This document shows positions 23,401 to 32,700 of a stretch of DNA of 40,832 nt, one piece after another (within the stretch, counting starts at the first letter, position 1; every line of letters starts with the position of its first letter). The position numbers and the translations under genes are program-made. The notes under the pieces were generated by a model. It did not search any database. It was not told the origin of the DNA and saw only the letters and a program-made list of their open reading frames with translations. This DNA comes from a virus. Location of the stretch: the IMG/VR virus record IMGVR_UViG_3300022888_000016, positions 1 through 40,832 of that record. One strand, 5' to 3'.

Positions 23401-26400
23401 GATGTTTCTAGTGACCGTATTACGGCCCATGATGGAGTTAATTTTGTTACTTATTCTACTGGCACCATTTCTCAATCTGGAAATACTATTACAAAAAATG
23501 ATGGTACTTTTCCTAATGAATTAGTGCGAGGTTCGCTTACGTATGCCAATGGTGATACCACTACAATAACCGGATATACTAATGCCACCTCTATTACAGT
23601 AGATAACTCTACTACAATAAGCACAGAAGAAACTTATTCAATAATTTACAATACTACTCTAACACACGGAGATGTACGTAGTATTAATGGTCTATCTAGT
23701 GGAATAGGTAATAGAACCATTACAATAACAGATATTGGTCATCCCGTATCTAGTTCAGATAAAATTAAAATATCTGGGGCCAGTTATGATATTTTCAATG
23801 GTACTTTCCCTGTATCTTATGTTGATACTAATACCTATAATTACACATTACCTGAAGATACTAGTTATGGTAATTTAGGTAATAATGCCACATCACAATT
23901 AGTTATCACCTCATGGACCGATACATCTAACGCGTCTGTGGTAGACACCTCACTCAAAGGTAACAACGCGATAGTAGAAGTTTCTTCTATTTCTGTTGGA
24001 GCTATTAAAGCAGTAGATGTTTATGATGTAGGAGCTGGATACTCTAGTAGTCCTACTGTTACTTGTCCTGCGGGAAATAATAATGCCATATTAGAAACTG
24101 TGCGTGGAGCTTTTGCTCAATATCCTGGAGAATATAAAGGCACACAAGGACGTTTAGATGATGCACCAAAAATCCAAGACAGTAGATATTATCAGGCATT
24201 TTCATATGTAATAAAATCTAATGTGGATACTACAAAATATCGAGCAGATGTAGATAGACTATTACATCCTGCTGGTATGAAAATGTTCGGTGAATTAGCT
24301 ATTAATTTATATGCTTCTGTAGAATTCTTTAAATCGGGGGAACACGGACACGTAGATGAACGAGATGTACGAAGACCGAAATATCTACAATTAAATACTC
24401 CGAGATTTCATCCTATCATACTTACCACTAATTCTTATGCTAACTTAATCTCTACTTCTGTTCTGGCCCCAGAAATAGAAATTTTTACAGCTGATGCTCC
24501 TACTCATGCTATTGATGCGAGATTAGAAGTCGATGATGACGTAAATCTATTACAAGAAGATTTGAGAGATGTATCGGTTACACGTACCGTTTCTACTGTA
24601 TTAAATTTTACTATGGGATCAGGTACAGGTACATATGAATTGGACGAAATAGTATATCAAGGAGCCTCATATTTTACTGCTACTGTAACCGCATTAGTTT
24701 CTGGTTGGGATTCCTCAGAAAAAATCCTAACTCTATATAATCAATCTGGCAATTTTAATCTCTCAAAAGATATTGTTGGTTATGGTTCTACCTCAGTTTA
24801 TGCAATAGATTATGAAACTGTATTGCCTGCGGCAACCATTACTGAATATGGACATAGTATGGTTGTTGGAGATGAAATACAGATAACTAAGGCCACTGAA
24901 GATTTTTGGAACGGCAAATATAAAATTCAAACCACACCTACAACCAATACTTACACTGTAACACTTTATAGAGGTGATCCAGGTATAGGCGAAGAAGCAA
25001 CAGCACAAACCGCTTATGGTAATGGTTGGATAAAAGTAGAAACACTCTCATTAGCAAATGTGTGGTTAGGTAATACAGTTAATTGGAATTCTCCGTATAA
25101 CGGTAATATTTTAGACGAACTTGACGGAGAAAAAATATTATTAGAATCCTATAATACATTTCTTTATCCTAAAATACAATTTCCTGAAGCTGATTCCGGC
25201 ACGATTTCTATTGATATGAGTTTTAATAGTGATATTCTATTAGAAGATCATATTAATCCAGACACCGCAATGCACGAAACCGGATATCTATTAGACGAGC
25301 AATCGGGTTCAATGGGATTTGGCCCTTCTCGGTATATTTCCCTTGAAGAAGATACTGATGGAATAGAATGGAGTTATGAACGTGGTTTTGCTGGACATAT
25401 GATCCAGAGTATTCCTTATATGGAATCTACAATAATATCCACCCCTCTTGATTCCGTAAGAGCCGGTTTTTCAATGGAAAATGATAGAGGGAACATAGTA
25501 GGTGAGGATGCTGATCCGGGAGAAGGGATACCAGCCACAAGATTTATTATAGAACATAGCCCAGTACAGGAACATTTTGCGGAAATAGAATATGAGCTTT
25601 TTGTGCCTACAGATTGGAGAATGCTATTAGAGGATGGTGTGACCCGTGTAAGAAACCAAGACGGAACATTAATGCTCACAGAAGAGAGTATCATAAAGGA
25701 TAATATTGGTGAATATGAATTTAATCTTTATGAAAATTCAGGATATAATTTAAAATTAGAAAATGAAGATCATTTAATTGAAGAGGGTGATGAAACCGGT
25801 AATCCATTATCTAGATTCCTCATAGAAGAGGACCAATTAATTGATTCGAAATTTCTAACAGAAGTTGAAATTGGACTCACAGAATCCATGGCATATCATT
25901 TGATAATGGAGGACAATTCTCATATAATAAAAGAGGGTGATGAAACGGCTGAAGTATTGGCGAGATTGATAACGGAAGAAGGCCATATTAAAAGGTGGTG
26001 GGGAGAAATAGAATATGTATTCGACATACATCCAGATTTTTCAGTCGGTTCTGCACTTCAACATTTCCATTTAGAAAATGGAGAACCATTAATAGATGAA
26101 AACGGCGAGGAATTAACAACTGAAAAAACATGGAGACCATTAGGGGAGGTTGAATTCGATCTTGTTGATTCTATTGGACACCACTTAATGATGGAAGATG
26201 ATGTTACTCATCACATTTATGAAGATGATACCAGAACACTCACAGAGGAAATACAATTAAAAAGAAATTATGGTGAAATAGAATTTGAAATAGTTGAGCA
26301 AACAGGATGGCATCTTATGATGGAGGATGATGTTACTCATCACATTTATGAAGATGACACAAGAGCACTTACGGAAGAAGGACTAATTAAATCTTCTACT

Positions 26401-27945
26401 CGTGAAATAGAATATGTATTTGATGCAAATTTACAATCTCAAATGGTCTCCGCAATATCACATCTTCCATCAACCGGAGACATAATTAATCTTGGTTGGA
26501 ATTTATTATTTGAGGATGAAAATTTGATGTTACAAGAATCCCGTAATGTCAGTAATACATATATTCTCACGGAACAAATTTACCCCGCTGTCGAGGAATC
26601 TCCTCCGCCTACAATTATAGATAAATCAGGATTCTATGCTCATAATCCCGCTTTAACTCTTACTGCGAGCAGAATAGGTAGCGAGCCAATATTTCATCAT
26701 AAAGATAGACGCATTAATTATTCGAGTTGGGGATTACAAGTTGGTCGGCCAAGAGGACCAGCACATCAATATCCGGTAGGTAAATTTTCAAATCATCGAA
26801 CCTTAAGTGGCGGTGATGATGTGTACGATCAGACTACTGGACAGGCAGGAAGTATTTCTTATGGGCCAGGAATCAATATGAATAATCCTGACCGTATAGG
26901 TGATTTTAATCAATATTGGGAAATTATCTCAGACCATAGAGCGTTTATGCTCACAGGTGAGAGATGGCACCGTAATATTAAGACTTCTGTAAATTTATTT
27001 CCTACACCTCTTGTTTTGGAAAATGGAGAAAGTGTTGATTTAGAGGATGGTTCTGGACATGTTCTCCTTACGGGTATGGGGGAGCAATATAGAAGAATAG
27101 AATATCCAGTATCACCTATTATAAATCTCAGTATCGATTCTTCTGACATAACACCGGTAACAATACGTCCCATTATTCAACGGGGTGAAATATTAAGATT
27201 GGAAACAGACCATGATGGATATTTAATTTCAGAACAAGAAGATAATCACTTTTTATTATCAACAGAATTTGCGGCTATTAGAGCTATACATAGTAATTTC
27301 ACCACCTTTAATTCTCTTATGGGACAAATTTCTATATCCCATAATGCCACTACTGTGACGGGTACAAACACTTTGTTTCAATCACAACTTTCTATTGGGG
27401 ATGTTATACAGACTTTTGACGAAAGTGTGTTGTTAGAAGATGATGAAGACATTGTAATGGAAAGTGATGAGAGAATACAGCATGAGGATATTCAAATTAC
27501 AGATATAGAAGAAGACTATTTAAATTTAGGGTTCTATGAAAATATTGTAATGGGTGATCTTAAATGGTTTATATCTACGGAAGAGTCTAATTCACATAAT
27601 AATAATTATTATCCAGGAACAGGACATAGAGATAAATATGATACTCCGGGTTCATTTTATCTCGTAGGAGAAACTTCACTTTCTGAAGCAGAAATAGAAC
27701 TCGAAACTGGCGATGGATTAACTGGAGTATTATTAGGAGAAAATATATTTGAATCTGATGATATTTTACTTGAAGACAATTTCGGTAAAATGTTGATGAC
27801 GGATCCGGGAGAATTTAAAATATCCGCAATCACGAATGATTCCGAACTTACGGTAACCCGTAAACATTGGGGAGGTACCGGTGATGTACCTTTTTGGAAA
27901 CAAACCGTAGAGGAAGAAACGACTGCGGCCGTATCGTATAGGTAA
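20470..27945 (+). CDS. 7: Giant gp7-like baseplate wedge protein with repetitive C-terminal extension
   Basis: 2491 aa, far longer than T4 gp7 (1032 aa). Residues 1-290 carry the marine gp7-like N-terminus (LIPEFISNEHPKFKKFIEKY, MIEVYRTKGGEASFEWLFKA, LSDGRWVVDKTVKIRTD). Residues about 535-610, 773-840 and 993-1060 are three copies of one beta module (LTYANGDTTTITGYTN type), and two GHxxxxGDxI-type modules lie at about 1085-1135 and 1455-1505. Residues 1239-1310 (YYQAFSYVIKSNVDTTKYRA, LHPAGMKMFGELAINLYAS) look like the usual C-terminal core. From about 1310 on there is an acidic extension rich in LLLEDG/LMMEDD phrases, with seven 43-50-residue unit starts at 1705-1979. It follows gp6 directly and ends in a promoter-hairpin element. 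Confidence 0.8.
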   Translation: MSKIKDKSDISVLIETLIPEFISNEHPKFKKFIEKYYEFMESHQVYFEDINFDEYKLIPEDEQFEYFIFEDEPNNKLYINGDANEFFDPRFADDEIINHRFQLEGIRDASKDDQLQFEIGETVTGNATGATAVVTGINSNTTAFIKPTTNTSFIYGEELTGESSRAWSTFANGVVAGVFPEGSIEGFRSRGPIAAVKELSEIQDIDRTPEGLIDDSWKKEFYTHIPKQTKTDRRKLLKQMIEVYRTKGGEASFEWLFKAVFNNQDVDFYYPKADLMRLSDGRWVVDKTVKIRTDTANNIQLFEGKTITGLTSRATGIVEKTITKMVGQVQITELFLSKIVKGVDDTGTLGYFQTYEAVETPPDANNEIARGFCSGIISDVIINYGGSNYEIDDELLFQGGGGAEAKAKVTELKDDVLSGFRIVDSGDGYFVGDKLDFIDGGTGGAGAAATVGTIIPTGSVLKNSDLIETVKTQEISANNEVSPLYANSSLVFSATIKENSGEFFDSSGSFFTTEFFAIGDILKKQIHINGSQLLSTLTQTGTVINLSNDLTVDEVSHAVGGKLTYANGTNTIITGYTNTSSLFVKDSRNISASQTFDIYYGDDSVTATVIGANAEMVLYSVSSYKFDENFGTFSIGNFSNNDTVILYDTAHTLLWSPTNSNGSDAAITHSGHTFEVGNTPANVVSSTFPIGDAFSSSGGYAANEVITDYSVTGLLTMTEHSFGAINSLAITSGGGYYKRLPVVTVANNFMISLSNSLEHTGANNTLINVNLHSYTTGTIEQTGDVLILTGGEFPDANSGLLHISYENGDEVQINSVINSTALIMNSVKTISVPETYVLTYQANANTFPKSALIYNEDYTARARVLDFIDEASKYSFPRSVGTELEGTYVEKPGQTGYRRHVIEHGNTTLRVSMLSTGDFSPVKSFLLADGTGNEDGIFDKIVFEDGAYIYPENSVNFVLMEDFSSILDEDGFRVYTEDVSSDRITAHDGVNFVTYSTGTISQSGNTITKNDGTFPNELVRGSLTYANGDTTTITGYTNATSITVDNSTTISTEETYSIIYNTTLTHGDVRSINGLSSGIGNRTITITDIGHPVSSSDKIKISGASYDIFNGTFPVSYVDTNTYNYTLPEDTSYGNLGNNATSQLVITSWTDTSNASVVDTSLKGNNAIVEVSSISVGAIKAVDVYDVGAGYSSSPTVTCPAGNNNAILETVRGAFAQYPGEYKGTQGRLDDAPKIQDSRYYQAFSYVIKSNVDTTKYRADVDRLLHPAGMKMFGELAINLYASVEFFKSGEHGHVDERDVRRPKYLQLNTPRFHPIILTTNSYANLISTSVLAPEIEIFTADAPTHAIDARLEVDDDVNLLQEDLRDVSVTRTVSTVLNFTMGSGTGTYELDEIVYQGASYFTATVTALVSGWDSSEKILTLYNQSGNFNLSKDIVGYGSTSVYAIDYETVLPAATITEYGHSMVVGDEIQITKATEDFWNGKYKIQTTPTTNTYTVTLYRGDPGIGEEATAQTAYGNGWIKVETLSLANVWLGNTVNWNSPYNGNILDELDGEKILLESYNTFLYPKIQFPEADSGTISIDMSFNSDILLEDHINPDTAMHETGYLLDEQSGSMGFGPSRYISLEEDTDGIEWSYERGFAGHMIQSIPYMESTIISTPLDSVRAGFSMENDRGNIVGEDADPGEGIPATRFIIEHSPVQEHFAEIEYELFVPTDWRMLLEDGVTRVRNQDGTLMLTEESIIKDNIGEYEFNLYENSGYNLKLENEDHLIEEGDETGNPLSRFLIEEDQLIDSKFLTEVEIGLTESMAYHLIMEDNSHIIKEGDETAEVLARLITEEGHIKRWWGEIEYVFDIHPDFSVGSALQHFHLENGEPLIDENGEELTTEKTWRPLGEVEFDLVDSIGHHLMMEDDVTHHIYEDDTRTLTEEIQLKRNYGEIEFEIVEQTGWHLMMEDDVTHHIYEDDTRALTEEGLIKSSTREIEYVFDANLQSQMVSAISHLPSTGDIINLGWNLLFEDENLMLQESRNVSNTYILTEQIYPAVEESPPPTIIDKSGFYAHNPALTLTASRIGSEPIFHHKDRRINYSSWGLQVGRPRGPAHQYPVGKFSNHRTLSGGDDVYDQTTGQAGSISYGPGINMNNPDRIGDFNQYWEIISDHRAFMLTGERWHRNIKTSVNLFPTPLVLENGESVDLEDGSGHVLLTGMGEQYRRIEYPVSPIINLSIDSSDITPVTIRPIIQRGEILRLETDHDGYLISEQEDNHFLLSTEFAAIRAIHSNFTTFNSLMGQISISHNATTVTGTNTLFQSQLSIGDVIQTFDESVLLEDDEDIVMESDERIQHEDIQITDIEEDYLNLGFYENIVMGDLKWFISTEESNSHNNNYYPGTGHRDKYDTPGSFYLVGETSLSEAEIELETGDGLTGVLLGENIFESDDILLEDNFGKMLMTDPGEFKISAITNDSELTVTRKHWGGTGDVPFWKQTVEEETTAAVSYR
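25582..26430 (+). repeat. Acidic tandem repeat array in the gp7-like protein
   Basis: Units begin with E(I/V/Y)E(Y/F/I) at codons 1705, 1748, 1798, 1846, 1893, 1936 and 1979. The spacing is 43-50 codons. Each unit contains a hydrophobic-acidic phrase such as LMMEDD and a LTEE or LIEE end. The units at 1893 and 1936 are nearly identical in protein (MMEDDVTHHIYEDDTR) and in DNA (offset 129 bp), so the array is still expanding or being homogenised. Confidence 0.85.
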
Positions 27946-27977
27946 TCTTATTAGTTGTATAAATATAATAAGATTAC
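27942..27977. promoter_or_regulatory. Perfect 12-bp inverted repeat enclosing a late promoter
   Basis: GTAATCTTATTA (27942-27953) and TAATAAGATTAC (27966-27977) are perfect reverse complements around a 12-nt loop, GTTGTATAAATA. The loop contains the exact late box TATAAATA (27958-27965) pointing toward gp8, 57 bp upstream of its ATG. The left arm overlaps the stop codon of the gp7-like gene (27943-27945). A T-rich stretch (ATTTTTAATT) begins 4 nt after the right arm, so the RNA hairpin may also slow or end upstream transcripts. Confidence 0.75.
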
Positions 27978-28022
27978 ATAATTTTTAATTAAAACTTTTA
28001 GATTTTTAGAAGGAGCAATAAA

Positions 28023-29672
28023 ATGCCTGCTATAGTAACCAACAAATTTAGAATTCATAATGCAAAACAGTTTGTAGAGGCATTTGATGAAGTGTCTACT
28101 ACATCTGGAGATGCATTTACTGATCCTAGTGGCTATCTTACTACCAATATGTATTTGTTTATCGGTAAAGTTACCCCTTGGGCAGATGATACTCAACCAC
28201 CCACACCAACAGATTCCGTTGCGAATACGGTTTATAACCACTGGCGTGATATGATTGCAGCCAAACGTATAGGACCGGCTGATGTTAGTCATGTGATTCC
28301 TCGTTATAACTGGACATCGGGACAAAATTATTTCGCATATTCTCATGCAAATAATACACTGTTCGATCAAACTTTTTATGTTATGACAGATGATTATAAC
28401 GTATATAAATGTTTGGCAAATAATAACACAGGCGGAGTATCTTCCACTAAACCTTCAGGTACAGGAACTTCATTTATCACAACGGGTGATGGATATAAAT
28501 GGAAATTCATGTATCAAATTTCGGCGTCGAGAGCATTGAAATTTGTTACTCCAAGTTATATGCCAACTCAACGTGTAAGGAAATCTAATGGGGCCATTGC
28601 TAATACTACAGATTCTTCTATGCAATATGCAGTAGAATTAGCAGCAAACACTTCAGGTAATGGGGCAGTTGAAATTTCACATGTTACTGCTGGTGGTACT
28701 GCTTATAAATTTGAAAGTGGAGCCGTTCAGTCGGGATATACAGAAACTACTACAACTTGTAAAATAGCAGGTGCCGGTTTAGCCGATGATGATATTGTAG
28801 ATAATGATATTTTCTTTACTGCTGATGGTGGTAGTGGTGTTACTGGAAAAGGTGGACGGATTACTGGTTATGTTGCCGCCACTCAAGTAGTTACTTGGAC
28901 ACCGGCTTTAGCTAGTGCAAATGTTCCCGCTGATGCCGATAGTTATTCCATAGCACCGGCTGTTACTATTAGTGGTGATGGACATGGCGCAAATGTGAGA
29001 GTTACGAACACCTCCTCGGGAATAATTGGAGACGTTGTTGTGATTTCTGGTGGTAATAATTATGGAAATGCAGTAGCAACTATCTCAACTAATTCTGGTA
29101 GTGGTGGAACAATTACTCCCATTATCGGACCACGAGGCGGACACGGTGATGATGCCGTAGAAGAAATGGGTGGATTTTTCGTAATGGTTAATAGTCGTTT
29201 AGAATATGGTGAATCAGGTAATTTCACAACAAACAACGATTTTAGAAAAATCGGACTATTATCACAACCATTATATGCAAATGGAGATGTGTCTACTTCT
29301 ACAATAATAGATCAAGCTGTAACCGCGACCATTCAAACTTGGAATAGTGTTGCATTTGATGAAGATGAAGTTGTTACCGGATCACTTTCAGGAGCGACAG
29401 GTAGAGTTGTGGATTTTAAGAGTAATACTACTATACGTTTAGTAGATGTTACTATGGGATCTAATACTACTGTTGGATATGATAGCATTACGGGTTCGTT
29501 TCAAGCCAACGAAACTATAACTGCGGCAAACGGAGCTCAGGCTAATACTAGTGCCGTTGTCGGTGGGGATTTCCAAAAATTCTCCGGTGATGTTCTTTAT
29601 ATTGAAAATCGTTCACCAGTAACAAGAGCAGATGATCAGATTGAGGATGTGAAATTAATAATTGAGTTTTAA
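28023..29672 (+). CDS. 8: gp8 baseplate wedge protein
   Basis: 549 aa, against 334 in T4. The N-terminal 190 residues match gp8: IVTNKFRIHNAKQFVEAFDE, NMYLFIGKVTPWADD, NHWRDMIAAKRIGPADVSHV, TFYVMTDDYNVYKCLANNN and TTGDGYKWKFMYQISASRAL. The end returns to gp8-like sequence (YANGDVSTSTIIDQAV, VLYIENRSPVTRADDQIE). The middle (about 200-330) and a module near 445-515 (FDEDEVVTGSLSGATGRVV) are insertions relative to T4. gp8 is a dimeric wedge part contacting gp6, gp7 and gp10. Strong AAGGAG SD and its own late promoter in the hairpin upstream. Confidence 0.92.
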   Translation: MPAIVTNKFRIHNAKQFVEAFDEVSTTSGDAFTDPSGYLTTNMYLFIGKVTPWADDTQPPTPTDSVANTVYNHWRDMIAAKRIGPADVSHVIPRYNWTSGQNYFAYSHANNTLFDQTFYVMTDDYNVYKCLANNNTGGVSSTKPSGTGTSFITTGDGYKWKFMYQISASRALKFVTPSYMPTQRVRKSNGAIANTTDSSMQYAVELAANTSGNGAVEISHVTAGGTAYKFESGAVQSGYTETTTTCKIAGAGLADDDIVDNDIFFTADGGSGVTGKGGRITGYVAATQVVTWTPALASANVPADADSYSIAPAVTISGDGHGANVRVTNTSSGIIGDVVVISGGNNYGNAVATISTNSGSGGTITPIIGPRGGHGDDAVEEMGGFFVMVNSRLEYGESGNFTTNNDFRKIGLLSQPLYANGDVSTSTIIDQAVTATIQTWNSVAFDEDEVVTGSLSGATGRVVDFKSNTTIRLVDVTMGSNTTVGYDSITGSFQANETITAANGAQANTSAVVGGDFQKFSGDVLYIENRSPVTRADDQIEDVKLIIEF

Positions 29673-29721
29673 GTTCTACAACATAAGATACTGCACAGTT
29701 AAACAATTTTAGGGATTATAA

Positions 29722-32700
29722 ATGCCGTTATCTACAAATTTTAATGTGTCACCATATTATGATGATTTTGATGAAACTAAGGGTTATTATCGCATACTTT
29801 ACAAACCAGGGTATGCGATTCAGGCCCGTGAACTGACACAATTACAGACAGCTTTACAGAAACAAATAGAAAAAGTCGGGAAACAAAACCTTAAAAATGG
29901 TACTAAGGTTTTAGGCGGAGATATAACATTAGATAATGATGTTAATTCTTTGCAACTCGAAACTCAATATTTGGGTACTAATATTAATACCGCTTCTTTT
30001 GAGGGTATAACGATAGTTGGCGCAACTTCCAATGCGAGAGCAAGGGTGGTTGCTTCACAATCGGCTACTTCACTATTACAGCCCCTATTAATGTTTCACT
30101 ATTTAGGTGGAGACACCTTTAAGGATGGTGAACTTATAGGTAACGAAGTCGTGGCTCCTGCTACGTCTAATGTTCTTGCTACTGTTGTAAGTATTGATGG
30201 CCCCTCAGCCATATCTAATGCGGTGGCTAACGGTTCTGTGGTGAGTATTGATACCGGTGTGTTTTTTATAGATGGGCATTTCATCTTAAAAACCGCAAAT
30301 ACCATAATCCTTGATTCTAATTCTGTGACTCCTTCTGGGAGAATTGGTTTAGAAATTACAGAAACTATAAAAACAAGTGATGATGATAATACATTATTGG
30401 ATCCCGCTGATGGCTCTTTTAACTATGCTGCCCCGGGAGCAAACAGACTTAATATTGAATTAGCATTAGTTAAAAAAGAAATAAATTCTGCTGATCCAAT
30501 AGCACAAGTGGCTGATCCCAATTTCATACAGTTATTAAAAATTATTAATGGGATTAAATATGAAAATATCAAATATCCCCTATATTCAGCATTAGAAAAT
30601 ACTCTTACAAAAAAATCTCATAATAAGTCTGGAGATTTTACTATATCACCATTTAATCTAAGATTATCTCCTCACCGTGGATTATCCGGAGTTACAGCAA
30701 ATTCAGGACTAGATGGTACGGCAATTTTCGGTAACAATACACTTTTTACCACGGAATTAAGTGTGGGTGATATGATATATTTAGGATCAAATGGGACTAC
30801 TTCGGAAATTAGTTCCATTGCTAATAATACGAGGCTCACGGTACTATCTCCACTTTCTACATCTACGGAAAATTTAAAAATATATAATGAATCAGAAATT
30901 TCTATTGGATTGAGTTCCGGTATTGCTCAAGTTAATGGCCATGAATATGAAAGTGTTTCTACTCAATTTATTGATATAGACAAAGGTAGAGATACGGCTA
31001 CTGATAGTAATTATAGTATGGGAATTGAAATGGGTAATTATTTGGTTGTAGATACGGCTAATGGATTATTTGATGTGGGTTCCCATGAAATAGTACATTT
31101 ACATAGTGTGCCTTATGCGTCTATCAATGTGGATGATAACACTGCTTATTTATCTACACAAACTGGAACAGCCAGAATACGAAGTATGGAATGGGATTCC
31201 AGTTCCGGTAACACTACTAATCCTGATACGAACCATTCAAACTTCCGTGTATATCTTTGGGATGTAGATACTTCTAATTCAGTTTCTGGAACAGTTGGTG
31301 GAGCAATAACTAATACCCAGATTATTCAATTAGATACTACTTCTACTTCTTATGTAAATGATGCTTATACTGGCGCCAGTATTACTATTAATACTACAAG
31401 TGGTATAGATTCCACAAGTGATATTAGAGTTATTGATAATTATTATTCTAATTCCACAGGACATTATGTAGTATGCAATACAGTCTTATCACAGGCGACA
31501 ATAGCAAATAGTTCGTATGAAGTGGAATTTTCTATAAAAGATACTGAGTCAGTAGTTGTAGGAGAATATTCTATTAGTTTACCTGGAGCAAACGCTTCTG
31601 TTAGTTCGTATGTGGATATATCTTCTGTCGGTAAATATAATAATAATGAAACAGGTAATACTATATTACATAAAGCCGATTTAAGTTCATTAGTATATCC
31701 TTTACCACAGAGTCCAGTAAAAGAAACAGTGAGTGTGGGTAATACAGTAAATTATATGTTTAAGTTGGTACAGAAAGATATAATTTCAGATTCTTCGGGT
31801 AAATTTACAATTACATTAGCAAATCCGAATTATGAATTTTTGCCAACTAGTGGAACCCTGTCTTCTGCTGATGCTCAGGGTAATTATATAGTAGTGGTGA
31901 AAACCGCTAATGGTGGTAGTGCCACAATAGCTCAAACTTTCGTGAATGCGGTATCTTCGGTTTCAACTTTACCCAATGCAAGTGGATCTATAGCTAGGAA
32001 TTTAGAAGATGGGAACTATTTAGATTTAAATTCCATGAATGATGTTGGTTCATCCATCCGACCTGTTATTGTGAGTGGTGATAAACACACATTAGAGATT
32101 TATTGTAACACTTCTTCGGCCTTTAGTGCAGATATAATATATTCCGTACAGAGTTCTACTGCACGTAAAGAACCGGGCCCTAGAACCAAATCACTAATTT
32201 CAGGTAATGGTTCCCATGTGGGTGCTTATAGTGCAGGTATCCCAACAGATCATTTATCTTCTGGTCAATTTTATTTTACAAGTCCAAACCACACACAAAC
32301 ATCTACTGATAGTTTATTTGTTTCGGATGCTTTTAATTTAGTAAAAGTTGTAGATTCAGGACAATCTTTTATTCCAGTAACAAATACTATGATGAGTTCT
32401 ACGGCAAATGATATTACTCACATGTATGAGTTTGATACCGGACAAAAGGATAATTTTTATGACCATTCAAAAATTAAACTAAAACCTAATAAACCAGGAC
32501 CTTCTGGACAAATTATGGTTGTAGTAGATTATTTTGATTGGGACGGAGCATTAGGGTATCATTCAATAGATTCTTATCCATCATCAGGCAATTATAATCA
32601 AAAGGATGCCGATAGTGTATTAACTTTTGATTATACTAAAATTCCTGAATTTACTAGTCCAATTACTGGTGAGACACTAAAATTAAGGGATTGTGTAGAC

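Noticed and set aside
29717-29724. TATAAATG before the DUF4815 gene as a late promoter
   Set aside because: The last base differs from the consensus and the box overlaps the ATG itself, which would leave no leader or SD in the transcript.
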